In this document: positions 56,627 through 64,000 of the stretch, piece by piece
Position numbering within the stretch: the first letter of the stretch is position 1
Layout: every line of letters starts with the position of its first letter
Assembly (NCBI GenBank): GCA_965544035.1
Contig: CBEULR010000011.1
Location: forward strand, 1 to 64,000
Length of the DNA stretch: 64,000 nt
DNA from: CBEULR01 sp965544035
Lineage (GTDB): Bacteria; Bacillota; Desulfotomaculia; Desulfotomaculales; Desulforudaceae
Direction: 5' to 3'
The notes under the pieces: model-generated
Databases searched by the model: none
Seen by the model: the letters and a program-made list of their open reading frames with translations, nothing else
Told to the model about the DNA's origin: nothing
Translations under genes and position numbers: made by a program

Positions 56627-58624
56627 TCAGTCGGCCTGTTCTTCCCTATCGTGCCAGACAATTTCAATGTCGTCTCCGTCACGCAGCGGGTCGGTATACC
56701 GCGCATCCCGGCCGTTGATTCTTACCTTCACTCCGCCGGTAATTTGGGACGGATCCAGCTCGATATGGTTGAACACATCGACAAAGACCGGCTCCTCGTG
56801 GCCGGCAAGGATGACCTCCCGGCCGTTTACCGTAACCCTGATCGCGTGATGTCCGTTAAGACCGTTACCCGCTGGAGAGGCGTCAAACTCAACAACATCT
56901 CCGTTTCGGATCAATCGATCCGGATCGGCCGTCTCCCCGTTTACCCTGATCATCAGCTCTTGATCCGAAAGGCCGGCCTCCGCGATCAGCTCGCGCACGC
57001 GGCATGACCGGGATCTGATAACCACCCGGTCGCCGTTGCTGATCGGTTCATCCAGCTCGACCGGCCGATCATTTATCGTGCATATCAGGGGCAGGAACCG
57101 CTTCTCCCCATTGAGTACGTAGACGCCGCCCACGGTCTCGGCGTAGTCTCTCACCACAGCCGAGGCATTCCGACCGTCTACTGCATCCACCACGGTAAGC
57201 CGATCGCCGTCCGTGACCGGGCTTCTGAGGTTGGCCGGTTGATCATTCAGATAGATCTCACCGGACTTAAACAGCTCGCCTAACCGGACCTCATCGCGGC
57301 CGTTCAGGGTGAACCGCAGATCACGGCCGTGACGCCCCACCAGCCGGCTGACATCATAACCTATAAAGCTGAGCACGTAAGCCACATTCAGGTCCCGCGC
57401 GTTGAACACCCGGTAATCCTGCCCGTTCACACTCACCCGAACGAAAACCAGACCCGGCTGCCGGCGGGCCGTGGTCGCGATACCCACCACGGTAATCCCG
57501 TCCGGACCCGGCACCAAATCCTGATCGGGCAGCACCACCTGGTGCAGAGCCCGCCGGTCGCGCACGGCCGCACGCTCCCGCGGAATGCCGAGACGATCGG
57601 CCAGGCGGTCGGTAAGCGTCGGCACCTGTGCTCCACCGCCGATGCAAAATACCGCTTTCGGCGCCTCCCCCTCGTTCAATTCAAGGATGCTCAGAGCCAC
57701 TTCATCGGCCAGACGGTCCAGCACAGGTCCGACTACCTCCAGCATCTCCGCCGCCGACTTTACGACCGGCTTCCCCAGGACATCGGTAAAGCGCTGTTCA
57801 CCGCCGAGCGCCATTTCTCTCTTCAGCCGCTCTGCGGTGTAAAAATCGACCAGGCATTGCTGGGCGACGGCCTCGGTGATTTCGTCGCCGGCCACCGGAA
57901 CCATGCCGTAAGCGACCACGCTTCCCTCACGGGTGATGGCGATATCAGAAGTTCCCGCACCAATATCGACCAGGGCCAGATTCAAAAGGCGCATGCCTTC
58001 CGGAATAACGGCATCAATCGCCGCAATCGGCTCCAGGGTCAGGTTTTCCGGCCTCAGCCCCGCCCGCTCAAGAACGGACAGCAGTCCGGTGACCACCGAA
58101 TCGGGCAGGTAGGTGGCGATCAGGTCAACGGCCGCCACCTGCCCGCGGTGCCCCACCAGACTGGTGAGCGTAAGCCCGTCCAGCGCGTACGACACGACGC
58201 AGTGCCCCACGCAGTGATATACCTCGCCCCCGTCGGCACCACCCAGCCGGCTGTTCGCCTCCTGCAAGGCGGCGTATTCAATCGCGCGGACCAGATGCTC
58301 GTCAATCATCGTATTGGTGTCAACGGTCTGCTCCAGGGAAACCCGCACGGTGCGCAGCGAACGCCCGGCAGCGGCGATTGCCGCCCGGTCCAATACCGTG
58401 TCAAGGTCCTCCTCCAGTTCCGCCTTGATTCGGGCTACCGACCGGGCCACCTGGGGAATGTCGTGCACCTGCCCGTCAAACATCGCCCGGCTCTCGTGTT
58501 CGAGCATCCGCTGGGCCAACACGTGAAACCGTCCGTCCTCAAAGCGGCCCACCATACCAATCAGGGTACGGGTACCGATATCGAGGGCGAAAACCAGCTC
58601 TCCGTCCGCATGTTGTTGCACCAT
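56627..58624 (-). CDS. FtsA/PilM-like actin-fold ATPase with tandem beta-grasp-like repeats
   Basis: A 665-residue protein. Residues 10-400 form an actin-like ATPase of the FtsA type: phosphate-1 FALDIGTRTLIGMVG, phosphate-2 ALVDIGAGTSDIAITREG, adenosine motif FCIGGGAQVPTLTDRLA. The C-terminal 270 residues hold several short units of the form VNG/IND-x(8-12)-xxGDxVxI, for example INDRPVELDEPISNGDRVVI, VNGETADPDRLIRNGDVVEF and INGRDARYTDPLRDGDDIEI. They look like ThiS/TGS-type beta-grasp repeats. FtsA itself is about 420 residues and lacks this part. The ATG at 58624 follows AGAGG. Likely acts at the membrane in division or envelope assembly; inferred. Confidence 0.85.
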   Translation of the reverse strand: MVQQHADGELVFALDIGTRTLIGMVGRFEDGRFHVLAQRMLEHESRAMFDGQVHDIPQVARSVARIKAELEEDLDTVLDRAAIAAAGRSLRTVRVSLEQTVDTNTMIDEHLVRAIEYAALQEANSRLGGADGGEVYHCVGHCVVSYALDGLTLTSLVGHRGQVAAVDLIATYLPDSVVTGLLSVLERAGLRPENLTLEPIAAIDAVIPEGMRLLNLALVDIGAGTSDIAITREGSVVAYGMVPVAGDEITEAVAQQCLVDFYTAERLKREMALGGEQRFTDVLGKPVVKSAAEMLEVVGPVLDRLADEVALSILELNEGEAPKAVFCIGGGAQVPTLTDRLADRLGIPRERAAVRDRRALHQVVLPDQDLVPGPDGITVVGIATTARRQPGLVFVRVSVNGQDYRVFNARDLNVAYVLSFIGYDVSRLVGRHGRDLRFTLNGRDEVRLGELFKSGEIYLNDQPANLRSPVTDGDRLTVVDAVDGRNASAVVRDYAETVGGVYVLNGEKRFLPLICTINDRPVELDEPISNGDRVVIRSRSCRVRELIAEAGLSDQELMIRVNGETADPDRLIRNGDVVEFDASPAGNGLNGHHAIRVTVNGREVILAGHEEPVFVDVFNHIELDPSQITGGVKVRINGRDARYTDPLRDGDDIEIVWHDREEQAD

Positions 58625-58693
58625 AGCCAACCTCTTCATAAACAAAAGTCTGCATTGTGCACAAATATTTGACAAAAGCAGGCATAATCCCTG

Positions 58694-61600
58694 CTACAAA
58701 TGCACAGCGGCAGCATTTGGACACACCTGAGTGACCGTCTCCAGGATGTGGCGATGACAGGTGAAAAGCATTACCTGCTGTTCCCCCGCCACCTGACCCA
58801 ACACGCGGGCGGCGCCCTTGAGCCGCTCCCCGTCGAAATCGACCAGGATATCATCCAGGATCAGGGGCAGCCCGGCCCCGTTCGTTTCGGCCAGCTGACG
58901 GGCGAGGGCCAGCCGCACGGAAAGCAGCAGCTGGGCGGCCGTACCGCGGCTCAATTGGGCCGCCCCAAGCCGCGTGCCGTCCCCGCGTTCCACTTCCAGC
59001 TTGTCGGTCTGGCCTACCGGCGCGATCACCCGCCGGTAACGGTCGGCCGTCATGGGCCGCAGGTACTCCGAGGCTCGCGCCAGCACGGCCGGCTGCCTTT
59101 CCCGTTCGTATTTTTCTTTCGCTCGCTCCAGCAGACGCAGCGCCAGTGCCCGCACCTGCCACTCCCCAGCCTTACGGTTGAACCGGGCACGCAGCATCTC
59201 ACGCTTCTGCAGGACGGCAGCCAGCCGGTCACCGGCTTCCATCACCGCCAGCTGCTCGCTGACCCGGCCGATCTCCTGATCCAGGTCTTCCCTTTCTTGT
59301 TCCAGATTGTCGAATTCGATCCTGGTCCGTTCCAATTGTGCCGCATATTCCTCCGGGTCCTGTGCGGCAAGCGCCTTGTCCAGCCGGTCCCGTTCCCGGC
59401 TGCTCCCGGCCAACAGGCTCAGATCACGCTCACAGGATTTTATCGTATCCTGGAGTTCGCGGCGCCGGGCGTATACCGCCGCACGCCGCCGAAAGTCCTC
59501 CCGGTCGGCGGCCCCGGCCGTTTCCAGCAACTCTCGGATCTCCTGTTCCCGCCGCGCGATCTCCCTGTCGCAGGCACGGACCTGACCCTGCAGTCGCTCG
59601 CACTTCTCGATCAAATCCTGCCTTTTCTTCTCCTGCGCCAGTGCCCGGTCGACGGCCTCGCGCATCTCCCGCAGGCTTTGTCCCGCGTTTTCAGCCGTAA
59701 CGGGGGCGAACCCCAGCGAACGCGCCAGCTGATCGGCCCGCTTCACCAATTCCGCAATGCGGCGCCGCAGGGATTCCACCTTTTGTTTCCGGTCTTCCCG
59801 CGTTCTGATGAGTTCGCGCACCCTGTCGGCGGCATCGATGAAGGATAAAGCCACCGCCGGTTCCAGCCCCGGATCGAGTCCGGCCCGCTGCAGCCAGTCC
59901 TTCCATTCTCCCTCAGCCTTGTTCTTTTCGGTGCGTACGGCTTCCAGCTCCCGAAGCTTGTCCCGCAGCCGTTCCCTCTCCCGATCCAGTTCGTTCTGCG
60001 CCCCGGTGAGGGCCTCCTCCAGCGTGTTTCGTTTCTCCAGTGCCCGCCGTTCCTCGGCCAGCCGGTGTCTGGCGGCCATGATCTCCGCATCCGTAACGGG
60101 TGCTGTGCCCAGCACGGTTCCAGCGGCCTCCTCGACTGCCTGCGCAACCGTTTCGGCCTGCGCCTCAACCCGGTTGATGTCCTGCTCGAGTTCGGACAGG
60201 CGGCGCTGCAGTTCCTGCTTTTCCCGCTCCAAATCCCCCAAAACCCGGTTCCGCCGGCCGATCGAACGCCGCCGGGCAATCTCGACGGCCACCGCCACGG
60301 GCACTCCGATCAAAACCGCGGACAAGGCCGCCAGCGGCTCCAGCATGAATCCGACTGCAGCCGCCACCATTACGAAGACAAGCGTCAGGGGGGCGGCCCA
60401 CACCGGTAAAGGCGCGCCGAGCGCCTGTTCATTGAGTACCAAGGTCTCCATCCGGCCGGTAAGATCACCCTTCCGTTCGTGCAGATGCTTGCGCTCGGTC
60501 TGCAGTGCGGCGAGCCGGCGTGTATCCGCCTCCAAACGGTCCAGCATCTGTTCCCGCACTTCAAGCGGGGTATCGCCGGGCGTCTCCGGAACCGGGTGTG
60601 CCTCCAGCACGGACCGGGCCTCGTCGCGGGCGCTAGTCTTTCGGGTTACGTTTTCTTCCTGCCGCTGCACTTCGTTCAGCAGTGTTTTTTCCCGTTCACG
60701 TACGGCCTCCAATTTGCCCCGGTGCTCCTCAATCTGCTGTCGGATTACGATCGAGGTATCCAGGTTGGCCAGTCGCTCCTCACTCCACCCGGGACCCAGA
60801 CGGTCGATTCCGGCCGCACATTCGTCGGCAGACCGCCGTGCTTCGGCGGCCGCCTCCCCGGCATCGGCGATCAGGCTCGCCAGCAGCGACCGCTGTTCGG
60901 CCAGTTCCCGGACATCCTCGGCCGCGGCCAGCAAAGCGGCCTCCGGGACAAGCTCTTTCATCTCCCGCTTATGCTGTTCGATCTCCTCCAAATACCCGTC
61001 GCGCTCCACCGAGGCCTTGTGCACCCGCTCTTCCAGGTCTTCCAGGCGCTCTACCCCGGACTCGGGGAAAGAATCCACCACGGGCAGCTCCCGCAGGGCC
61101 GCCCGTGCGGCGCCCAGCGCCTTCCAGCTCTGTCCGGCCCGGAGCAGCTTGTCCAGGAAACCGATTTGCTCCCGCTTCTCCCGGCAGGCATCCTGGAGCG
61201 CCATGCGGCGGGCCTTTTTCGCGGCCAGCTCTTCTTTCAGCTCCCTGTACCGGGCGGGCAAGCCGCGCAACCCCCGCAGTTCGGTCTCAAGCTCGCCGAG
61301 TTCTTTTGCCAACCGGTTCAGCTCGGGAACGGAGCGCCCCCTGGACATAAACAGCCCGTCCATCTCCGAGCGAAGCCGGTTGACGGCTGCGGTGAGCTTG
61401 CGGGGTTCAATTCCCGTTCCTGCCCCGTATATGTAATTGCCGATCTCATCCTGCTTCAGGTTTTCCAATTGGCGCAGTTCATCCATGCCGAAGGCGAACA
61501 CATTCTTAAACACCGGGTAAGACAGGTTTTGCAGCAGCCGCCGGCCGAGCACGCTCTCGTCCGTTTCGCTGCCGTCCGGCAGGATCAGGCGAAATCTCGC

Positions 61601-61879
61601 CTTACTCCCCCCCGCCGTGCGCTCAACCCGATACCGCCCCCCGCGGCGATCCTCGAATACCAGGTGTCCGCCCAGCCTTCCGCCGGCCAGAGCCTCCGGC
61701 GCCGGTTCACCCCGGTGTTTAAAACCGAAGAGGACCGCGCGGATGAAAGACAGCAGGGTGGATTTCCCCGCCTCATTCAACCCGAAAACCACCGTCAGAT
61801 CGGCCTGCAGGTCATCCGGCCCGAGATAATAGTCGTGCAGGATGCCAAAGCCTTCAATGTGCAGCTCCACCAGTCTCAT
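58694..61879 (-). CDS. YhaN-like AAA/SMC-type ATPase
   Basis: A 1061-residue protein related to SbcC/Rad50. The N-terminal Walker A is VFGLNEAGKSTLL (33-45), a long coiled coil occupies the middle, and the C-terminal lobe has the signature QLSRGTAAQLLLSVRLAL and Walker B PLILDDILVDFD. A hydrophobic stretch near residues 490-530 (VWAAPLTLVFVMVAAAVGFML ... VLIGVPVAVAVEIA) interrupts the coiled coil and may insert in the membrane, as in other YhaN proteins. The gene overlaps the nuclease gene by 4 bases (ATGA), so the two act as an SbcCD-like pair, probably in DNA-end processing. Confidence 0.92.
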   Translation of the reverse strand: MRLVELHIEGFGILHDYYLGPDDLQADLTVVFGLNEAGKSTLLSFIRAVLFGFKHRGEPAPEALAGGRLGGHLVFEDRRGGRYRVERTAGGSKARFRLILPDGSETDESVLGRRLLQNLSYPVFKNVFAFGMDELRQLENLKQDEIGNYIYGAGTGIEPRKLTAAVNRLRSEMDGLFMSRGRSVPELNRLAKELGELETELRGLRGLPARYRELKEELAAKKARRMALQDACREKREQIGFLDKLLRAGQSWKALGAARAALRELPVVDSFPESGVERLEDLEERVHKASVERDGYLEEIEQHKREMKELVPEAALLAAAEDVRELAEQRSLLASLIADAGEAAAEARRSADECAAGIDRLGPGWSEERLANLDTSIVIRQQIEEHRGKLEAVREREKTLLNEVQRQEENVTRKTSARDEARSVLEAHPVPETPGDTPLEVREQMLDRLEADTRRLAALQTERKHLHERKGDLTGRMETLVLNEQALGAPLPVWAAPLTLVFVMVAAAVGFMLEPLAALSAVLIGVPVAVAVEIARRRSIGRRNRVLGDLEREKQELQRRLSELEQDINRVEAQAETVAQAVEEAAGTVLGTAPVTDAEIMAARHRLAEERRALEKRNTLEEALTGAQNELDRERERLRDKLRELEAVRTEKNKAEGEWKDWLQRAGLDPGLEPAVALSFIDAADRVRELIRTREDRKQKVESLRRRIAELVKRADQLARSLGFAPVTAENAGQSLREMREAVDRALAQEKKRQDLIEKCERLQGQVRACDREIARREQEIRELLETAGAADREDFRRRAAVYARRRELQDTIKSCERDLSLLAGSSRERDRLDKALAAQDPEEYAAQLERTRIEFDNLEQEREDLDQEIGRVSEQLAVMEAGDRLAAVLQKREMLRARFNRKAGEWQVRALALRLLERAKEKYERERQPAVLARASEYLRPMTADRYRRVIAPVGQTDKLEVERGDGTRLGAAQLSRGTAAQLLLSVRLALARQLAETNGAGLPLILDDILVDFDGERLKGAARVLGQVAGEQQVMLFTCHRHILETVTQVCPNAAAVHL

Positions 61880-63165
61880 TCCACCGACTCCCCGTCTCCC
61901 AGTAAATCCAGCAGATAGTCTTCCGCCGCCGCCAGCAGTTTCGATTCATCCGCCTCTTCGGGGTCTTTTTCCAATAAGGATGCAATCCGGTGTGCAAAAA
62001 GAGGCTCCAGGGCGGACAACAAATCGCTGCGGAATTCCGGATCGCGCCGTGCCCTCCGGGAGAGTGCCACCACATCGCCGAGCAGGGTGCCGCTCCGCTC
62101 CAGCTCATCACGGTCCAGCGCGGGTGAGGTGCGCACCCGGATTGATTCGATCAGTACAAAGGCCGACCCGCCGGCGTACGCCTCACGCAACTGCCACACG
62201 AGATCGTCGATGTAGGCAGGGACGAGAGTTGAATGCAGAGGACCCCGACCGGTAATCTCAAACCGCACGACCACATCCCGGTCCGGGTTTTCCGCAGCCG
62301 CCCCGCGGAGAGCCTGTTCCAGCGTGTCGATAAGATCCTGCTCGGTCGTCGTCTCGCCGATCGCCACCTCCCGCCGCAGCCAGCGGATGCAGTCCACGGC
62401 CACAAATTCGGGGTGCACCGCCCCGCCCTCGTAAACATTGACCAGATAGCAGCCGCGCTCTCCCGTCTCCCGCACATCCCTCCCCTGGGGATTTCCCGCG
62501 TACACCACACACGGAGCCCCGCTATGCAAAACACGCGGTTCGTGCACATGACCCAGTGCCCAGTAATCAAAGCCCGATGCCGTAAGCTCGGCCAGCCTGC
62601 AAGGCGCGTAATCCTCGTGCCCGCCGGTCGAATCGACATTGGCGTGCAGCAGGGCGACGGCAAACGGGGCATCGGCCTCCCTTACGAACAACCGGGCCAG
62701 GTTCTCGGTCACCGACCGGTTCGGGTAGCTGATGCCGTAAACGCGGGCGATCTCCTTACCGTCCCTGACCACCGGACAGGACTCAACCTTCTCGGTCCCG
62801 AAGACATGCACCCCTGCCGGGGGTGCCAGCCCCGCCCGCCAGCCACCGGCGTGGTCGTGATTCCCATATACAAGAAAGGCCGGAATGCCGGCCTCGGAGA
62901 GCCTCGCCAGCCCCGCGTGCAGCCGGAGCTGTGCCCGCAGGCTGCGGTCGGCCTCATCAAACACATCCCCGGCCAGAAGCAGAAAATCGGCCTTCTCCGC
63001 CAGGCACAGATCAATAATCCGGTTAAAGGCGCAGAATGTGGATTCGCGCAGGCGGCGCAGAATCTCCGCCCCGTTTTCCAGGCGTTCCAGATCCTGTTCA
63101 AAACCTTTGAACGGGCTGTCCAAATGCAGATCGGCCGCGTGCACAAATCGAAATGAAATACCCAA
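61876..63165 (-). CDS. YhaO-like (SbcD/Mre11-type) metallophosphoesterase
   Basis: A 429-residue nuclease subunit. The metal motifs are FVHAADLHLDSPF (D-x-H, residues 9-20), LAGDVFD, GNHDHAGGW and later YWALGHVHEPRV (GHxH). The C-terminal part holds a capping region. It partners the YhaN-like ATPase, whose gene overlaps its stop codon. Manganese-dependent exonuclease or endonuclease activity is expected from the family. The ATG at 63165 follows GCAGGAGGTTTG. Confidence 0.93.
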   Translation of the reverse strand: MGISFRFVHAADLHLDSPFKGFEQDLERLENGAEILRRLRESTFCAFNRIIDLCLAEKADFLLLAGDVFDEADRSLRAQLRLHAGLARLSEAGIPAFLVYGNHDHAGGWRAGLAPPAGVHVFGTEKVESCPVVRDGKEIARVYGISYPNRSVTENLARLFVREADAPFAVALLHANVDSTGGHEDYAPCRLAELTASGFDYWALGHVHEPRVLHSGAPCVVYAGNPQGRDVRETGERGCYLVNVYEGGAVHPEFVAVDCIRWLRREVAIGETTTEQDLIDTLEQALRGAAAENPDRDVVVRFEITGRGPLHSTLVPAYIDDLVWQLREAYAGGSAFVLIESIRVRTSPALDRDELERSGTLLGDVVALSRRARRDPEFRSDLLSALEPLFAHRIASLLEKDPEEADESKLLAAAEDYLLDLLGDGESVE

Positions 63166-63305
63166 TTACAAACCTCCTGCTTATCCTGAAAACAGCTTGG
63201 TGCTCCCGTGTCATTTCTTTACTTGGCTGCTTCTGAAAGCGCTTCGGCAACGGCCTCAGCGCCATAGTACCATGTTTGTACGTCCGACGGGTTTACATCC
63301 GGTGA

Positions 63306-64000
63306 CTACTGCAGAAAACTCCAGTACCAGCCGGCCAGGTTTTCAGCCCACAACAGGGCAACCAGCCCCCCAGCCGCCAGAAAGGGTCCGAAAGGAATCG
63401 GATCCTTCCGCTTCTTGACCCCGGTGATCAGCAGTATCGCGCCCACGAGCCCCCCGGCGAGGAAAGCCAGGAACAGCGCCATGACCACCCCCGAGGGACC
63501 CAGGAAAAGCCCCATCAGCGCGGAAAGCTTGATGTCGCCGCCTCCCATTCCTCCCCGGGAAATCTCGGCCACTGCCAGCATGAAGAGCCCCGCCCCGAGA
63601 AAAGCAAGGCCCCCCAGCTTCAGGGCTTCCCACGATTGCAGGGCGGTCAGGGGCAGCCCCGTCACCAAACCGGCGATAATAACCTTGTTGGGGATGATCC
63701 CGTGCCGGAGGTCGGTCACCGTAACCACAATCAGAACGGATACAAAAACCCAACCGGCAAGCGTCTCCCAGGACCAGCCGAACCGAAGCCAGGTCATCAC
63801 GAACAAGAGGCCGGTAATAAACTCGACCAGCGGATATTGCCACGAAAACGGCACCCCGCACGACCGGCATCTGCCCCGTAAATAGAAGTAGCTCAGCACC
63901 GGCACCAGTTCCATCACGCCGAGTCTCTTCCCGCAGGAAGCGCACCGCGATGGCGGGGATATTACCGATTTCCCGGCCGGAATCCGGCAAATGCAGACAT
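63306..64000 (-). CDS. Prepilin peptidase (A24 family), 5' end outside the window
   Basis: The frame remains open to the window edge, so the N-terminus is missing. The visible 231 residues contain the Cys-rich loop RCASCGKRLGVMELVPVLSY and GRCRSCG (two CxxC pairs), then membrane helices with the two catalytic aspartates in VTDLRHGIIPN and GGGDIKLSALMG. The enzyme cleaves and N-methylates type IV pilin-like precursors in the membrane. No pilin genes are in the window, though the FtsA/PilM-like gene lies 5 kb away. Confidence 0.93.
   Translation of the reverse strand, partial: VCICRIPAGKSVISPPSRCASCGKRLGVMELVPVLSYFYLRGRCRSCGVPFSWQYPLVEFITGLLFVMTWLRFGWSWETLAGWVFVSVLIVVTVTDLRHGIIPNKVIIAGLVTGLPLTALQSWEALKLGGLAFLGAGLFMLAVAEISRGGMGGGDIKLSALMGLFLGPSGVVMALFLAFLAGGLVGAILLITGVKKRKDPIPFGPFLAAGGLVALLWAENLAGWYWSFLQ

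Noticed and set aside
58700..61918. Several long + strand open frames opposite the YhaN-like gene
   Set aside because: High-GC antisense frames; the reverse-strand gene has Walker A, signature and Walker B motifs.
1..64000. CRISPR array, prophage or insertion sequence
   Set aside because: No regularly spaced repeats, transposase, integrase or phage structural genes were seen; the holin-like protein at 2938 is isolated.

Overview
The window looks like chromosomal DNA of an anaerobic, probably spore-forming Clostridia-class Firmicute with fairly high GC, most like the Peptococcaceae/Desulfotomaculum-Desulforudis-Pelotomaculum group. This is inference from gene content: anaerobic class III ribonucleotide reductase (nrdD/nrdG), an NAD-linked-type [FeFe] hydrogenase, selenophosphate synthetase read through an in-frame TGA, a DapL-type aminotransferase, a GerMN-domain lipoprotein, DUF421/YetF and DUF2512 proteins, TTG/GTG starts and purine-rich ribosome binding sites. 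There is no rRNA, phage, insertion sequence or CRISPR array. No gene cluster here is clearly foreign.

Layout. 0-8 kb: a partial coiled-coil gene with a 42-bp tandem repeat, tRNA-Arg, lactate dehydrogenase, then a run of small orphan genes (many one-helix membrane or hydrophilic proteins with strong ribosome binding sites) around a subtilisin-like protein that has lost its catalytic Ser, a TetR regulator and a promoter-to-terminator RNA gene with a possible kissing-loop fold. 8-16 kb: DUF421, DegV, CHRD protein, tRNA-Glu and tRNA-Gln, gltX, ogt, selD (Sec-containing), and a sodium/solute symporter with its 35-residue partner. 16-23 kb: LonB-type protease, Ca-type P-ATPase (probable CTG start), L,D-transpeptidase. 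23-34 kb: Fur-family regulator with a metal ABC transporter, [FeFe] hydrogenase, a two-component system, GerMN lipoprotein, nrdG and nrdD. 33.6-37.2 kb: an iron-uptake unit (DtxR-family regulator, zinc-ribbon protein, feoB, feoA) with two DtxR-like operators upstream. 37-43 kb: hydrogenase maturation protease, YibE/F, DUF2325 protein, DapL-like aminotransferase, MFS transporter. 43-51 kb: an alpha/beta hydrolase-fold protein lacking its nucleophile, RrF2 and Crp/Fnr regulators, and a TAXI-TRAP uptake operon. 51-64 kb: CheW and two chemoreceptors, Na/Pi cotransporter, an FtsA-like ATPase with tandem beta-grasp-like repeats, the YhaN/YhaO (SbcCD-like) pair and the 3' part of a prepilin peptidase.

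The most notable items are: (1) a dispersed intergenic repeat in three copies (about 23.0, 31.1 and 37.8 kb) that keeps a strong hairpin but not a reading frame; (2) the structured RNA at 6.2 kb; (3) two apparent pseudo-enzymes; (4) selD starting 66 bases earlier than a naive call because of an in-frame TGA; (5) low-complexity intergenic repeats, one of which forms the N-terminal codons of nrdG. Family names come from reading the translations, without database searches.
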